A stretch of 64,000 nucleotides of DNA from Sporobolomyces roseus (Eukaryota > Basidiomycota > Microbotryomycetes > Sporidiobolales > Sporidiobolaceae). Positions within the stretch are counted from its first letter, which is position 1; each line of letters starts with the position of its first letter. Positions 61,573 to 64,000 of the stretch are shown here, in pieces. Under the pieces are notes generated by a model. That model was given only the letters and a program-made list of their open reading frames with translations. It did no database searches and was not told the DNA's origin. The translations under genes were made by a program, and so were the position numbers. The DNA is taken from assembly GCA_016617785.1 (NCBI GenBank), contig JADILM010000004.1, positions 2,062,567 to 2,126,566 on the forward strand. Direction: 5' to 3'.

Positions 61573-63954
61573 CTATTTGGGACGCCTCTTGATCGCTGAG
61601 AGTGAAGTGAAGGGAAAGAGAAGGGAAGCGGTAAGAGAAGATCGAGAAAATGTCGAGATCGAAAGTCCGTCAAACCTCCTCGGATCGAAAAGACAGGAGA
61701 TCGACAGCGTGCAAGAATCCTCAAGGTAAGAGATGAGACGGACAAGATTGAGAGAGTAGGGCGACGCGAGACAGAGAGGGTTGTGAGTCGTTGCGAAGAA
61801 TTGTAAAAGCGAAATCGCGAAGAAGTTTCGCACGATATGAGCGGCGATAACTTTGGGAATGGTCGGGAGAAGGTGTCGAAGTGTGTCGGATTTGTGTAAG
61901 AGAGCGGAAAGAGGAGTGAGGAGGGAATGAAGGATCTGGATGTGGAGTAGAGTGAAAAGTCCGTTCGAAATGATACTGAAATTGTCTGTTTCCGCTCACT
62001 GATAAGACTTGACTAACAAGAGGTAGAGAGTGCTCTCACTCGTCTGTGTGCAGAGTGCAAGACAGGGAGACATACCGCAACTTTATCGATCCAACTTTTC
62101 ATCTATTTCGCAAGTCCGTCTGAACCGCAACTCGATCCCGCCGTTTCGTCGGCCCTTGTACCGCTCCCTGCAACTGTATCACTCATCTCCTCGCTCGCTC
62201 CGGCATCTTCCATTCAAGTCGTGATTTGATCAGAAGAGAAGTTGATTCGAACAAAGATATCGGGAGATGGTACAGGAGAATGTCGATAGGGATAGTTGAG
62301 GGAGATGGTATGAGAGGGACATCACTGTAGAGTCTCGACAGAGAACGGCTGAGCCCGATATCCGAAAGAACGGGAAGGGAAAGATGAAAACGCACTTGAT
62401 TTCGAAGTTTCTCTTGTCACGAATCTTCCCTTTGTTTGTTGCGACTCTGATCTTATTTGGTACCTCCTAGTTATCCAATCCATCGTTGACCTCTGCTTTC
62501 AGCGAATCTTGAAGGTGATTGAGCGACGTATTCCAAAGTTGACCTGTCGAAACGAGACGAAAACGATCCTCCTTTCTTGTTCCCGTTCCTGTTCGTATGT
62601 CGCTCTTGTTCGAGGTGTTCGTTGGAAGCGTTGTCGCCAAAATTGGTGAGTTTTGAAGCGGTGAAAGACAAGAAACCGCCAGTTTCTCGAGAACGACGAT
62701 TTCCGCTGTTCGAGCGAGCTGAGTGCATTCCTCCGAAGTACTTAAGCTTGAGTGTCTTCCTGAGCGTAGTGTGATTGAATCGACCGGAGATGAGACTCTG
62801 AATCGTGCTTCGCTTCACTGAACAATCCATCCTTGAACGAACGAGAGAGAGATTCGAAGTTGGATACGATCCCGAATTCGACTGCTGTTTGAGCGATTGA
62901 CCAGTAGATGAGAGTAGTGTGTCGGGTGCGACTTCTTGAACGGTAGATCTAGCGTGAAGACGAGAGGGATGAGCGAATGAATCGAGAGGGAAAAGTGGGG
63001 GAGGAGATCGATCAAGAATTCACCTTGGGCTGTGAGCACGTTCAAAGTACTTGAAAGTGATCTTGTGAGGCTTCTAGAGGTCGTTCTAGGTTGGTGAGCC
63101 AGAGCAGCGAGCTGAAAGTGAAGTGGAAGAGAACAAGAGACAAACTCTGCTTCCCTCTCCTCTTGACCATTCACCAGATCAGTTTCGATCTTACAGTACC
63201 GATCCTACAGGCTTACTCCCCCTTCCCTATCTCCCTCAGCACTCCTCTAGCCGTTCCTCTCCTTTCCCACCTCAATCTCTTTCACCTTTTCTCCCTCTCA
63301 TCCAACCTCTCTTCCAGCATTCAAGATTCACCTCACAGGCGAAAGAACCGATCCCTTACATCATGGTACAAGAGAAATTACTTCGAAGGAGGTGAGACTC
63401 GGGAAGTGAGGATCGCTCAACTTTGAGGGGGAGTTTTGATTCAATCGCTACCGGGATTGGAATGGTTGTAACCCTAAGTATTGCGACGTGAATGATGGGG
63501 ATATTTGGCAGAATCTAGGGTGATTGGGTTGCGAGTGATAGTGCGTTTCATTCGATTTCGCTTTATCCGAAAGAGAAACTGATTGATCTCTTCCTTTCGC
63601 AGCTGTACTCGAGGCTACCCATGACGCCTCCAAAGATGGATTGGAGAGCGTGAGCGAAAGCGGGAAGATGGAGAGAGGTTGAAATCGTTCGAAATCATCC
63701 GCAGAGATGGATTCGAAATTGGATTCCAGGGTTAGGGAAAGCGATGAGGGCGAGGATAGGAAGATGTATGATGATCTTGAGAGTGGGGATTGACGGAGAA
63801 CGATGTTGAATGGCCGAATCTTTCGGAAGAGTAAGTGCAAATTTCGCTCATTCTTTCTTTCTTCGCAGATGCTGACACTTTTCCTCGTTGGCAGCACTCT
63901 CAATTCCTCCTCCCACATCGTCATCACCTTCGACTAGCCCCTCTCCTTCCTTTC
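61573..63954. other. subtelomeric region without a defensible gene
   Basis: About 2.4 kb. Many frames of 60-160 codons on both strands, none with family resemblance. The best coding candidate is a minus-strand frame at about 62742-62970 (TTLIYWSIAQTAVEFGIVSN then FESLSRSFKDGLFSEAKHDS) after an acceptor-like CGCTAG, but no convincing upstream exon. Two single telomere-like units (AACCCTAA near 63470, GGGTTAGGG near 63729) lie in the last 540 bp. Confidence 0.5.
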
Positions 63955-64000
63955 AGGGTTAGGGTTAGGGTTAGGGTTAGGGTTAGGGTTAGGGTTAGGG
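63955..64000 (+). repeat. telomere repeats (TTAGGG)n
   Basis: Forty-six bases of perfect TTAGGG repeat, starting abruptly after CTTTC and running to the window edge, G-rich strand 3'-ward as at a right chromosome end. TTAGGG is the telomere unit of most basidiomycetes and many other eukaryotes. Confidence 0.97.

Overview
The window is nuclear DNA from a fungus, most likely a basidiomycete and perhaps a Pucciniomycotina yeast (that rank is inference). Evidence: genes are dense and on both strands, most are cut by several 50-100 nt spliceosomal introns (GTRNGY...YAG), proteins are rich in Ser/Pro linkers, BTB and F-box families are expanded, and the right end is a run of TTAGGG telomere repeats. 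The window is therefore the right end of a chromosome or contig, read towards the telomere.

Left part (1-12 kb): an F-box/leucine-rich-repeat-like paralog family (3' fragment at 1-126; full gene 2482-3821; truncated copy 4563-5356; reverse copy with a nonsense codon 10227-11569), a short-chain dehydrogenase (589-1733, -), the AP-2 clathrin adaptor sigma subunit (5671-6301, -) and an M3 metallopeptidase of the saccharolysin/thimet oligopeptidase type (6704-9802). Then comes a small double-stranded-RNA block: a stand-alone dsRBD protein (12297-12694) followed on the same strand by an RNase III-domain plus dsRBD protein (13373-14465) in which one of the four metal-binding acidic positions is Cys. 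PMP3 (14908-15671), a PAK/Ste20 kinase (15925-19943, -) and kynurenine 3-monooxygenase (20587-22494, -) follow.

Middle (23-34 kb): two tandem BTB-domain paralogs, each with one in-frame TGA; the mitochondrial 2-oxoadipate dehydrogenase E1 (DHTKD1 type); a small membrane protein; and an amino-acid permease with a probable GC-AG intron.

Right part (35-64 kb): three more F-box/LRR paralogs in tandem (34976-40641), the ASC-1/TRIP4 zinc-finger coactivator, a Lys-rich single-TM protein, a second copy of the short-chain dehydrogenase, an Arg/Ser-rich protein, an F-BAR/RhoGAP, the MMS2 ubiquitin-conjugating variant, and a SAP-domain protein resembling NUSAP. The last 6 kb hold two small proteins that share a sequence pattern with each other (57990-58624 and 60995-61572), an F-box-like protein of unknown function (59636-60572), about 2.4 kb without a gene I can defend, and the telomere.

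The most unusual points are a 50-nt leader conserved at fixed distance from a splice donor in front of five F-box paralogs, with an inferred long (about 300 nt) 5' UTR intron; single TGA interruptions in three different paralogous adaptor genes; the dsRBD/RNase III pair; a Cys-His tail on some F-box proteins; and an 18-nt microexon carrying part of a peptidase active site. Exon boundaries were inferred by eye from splice consensus and protein-family conservation, so individual borders may be off.
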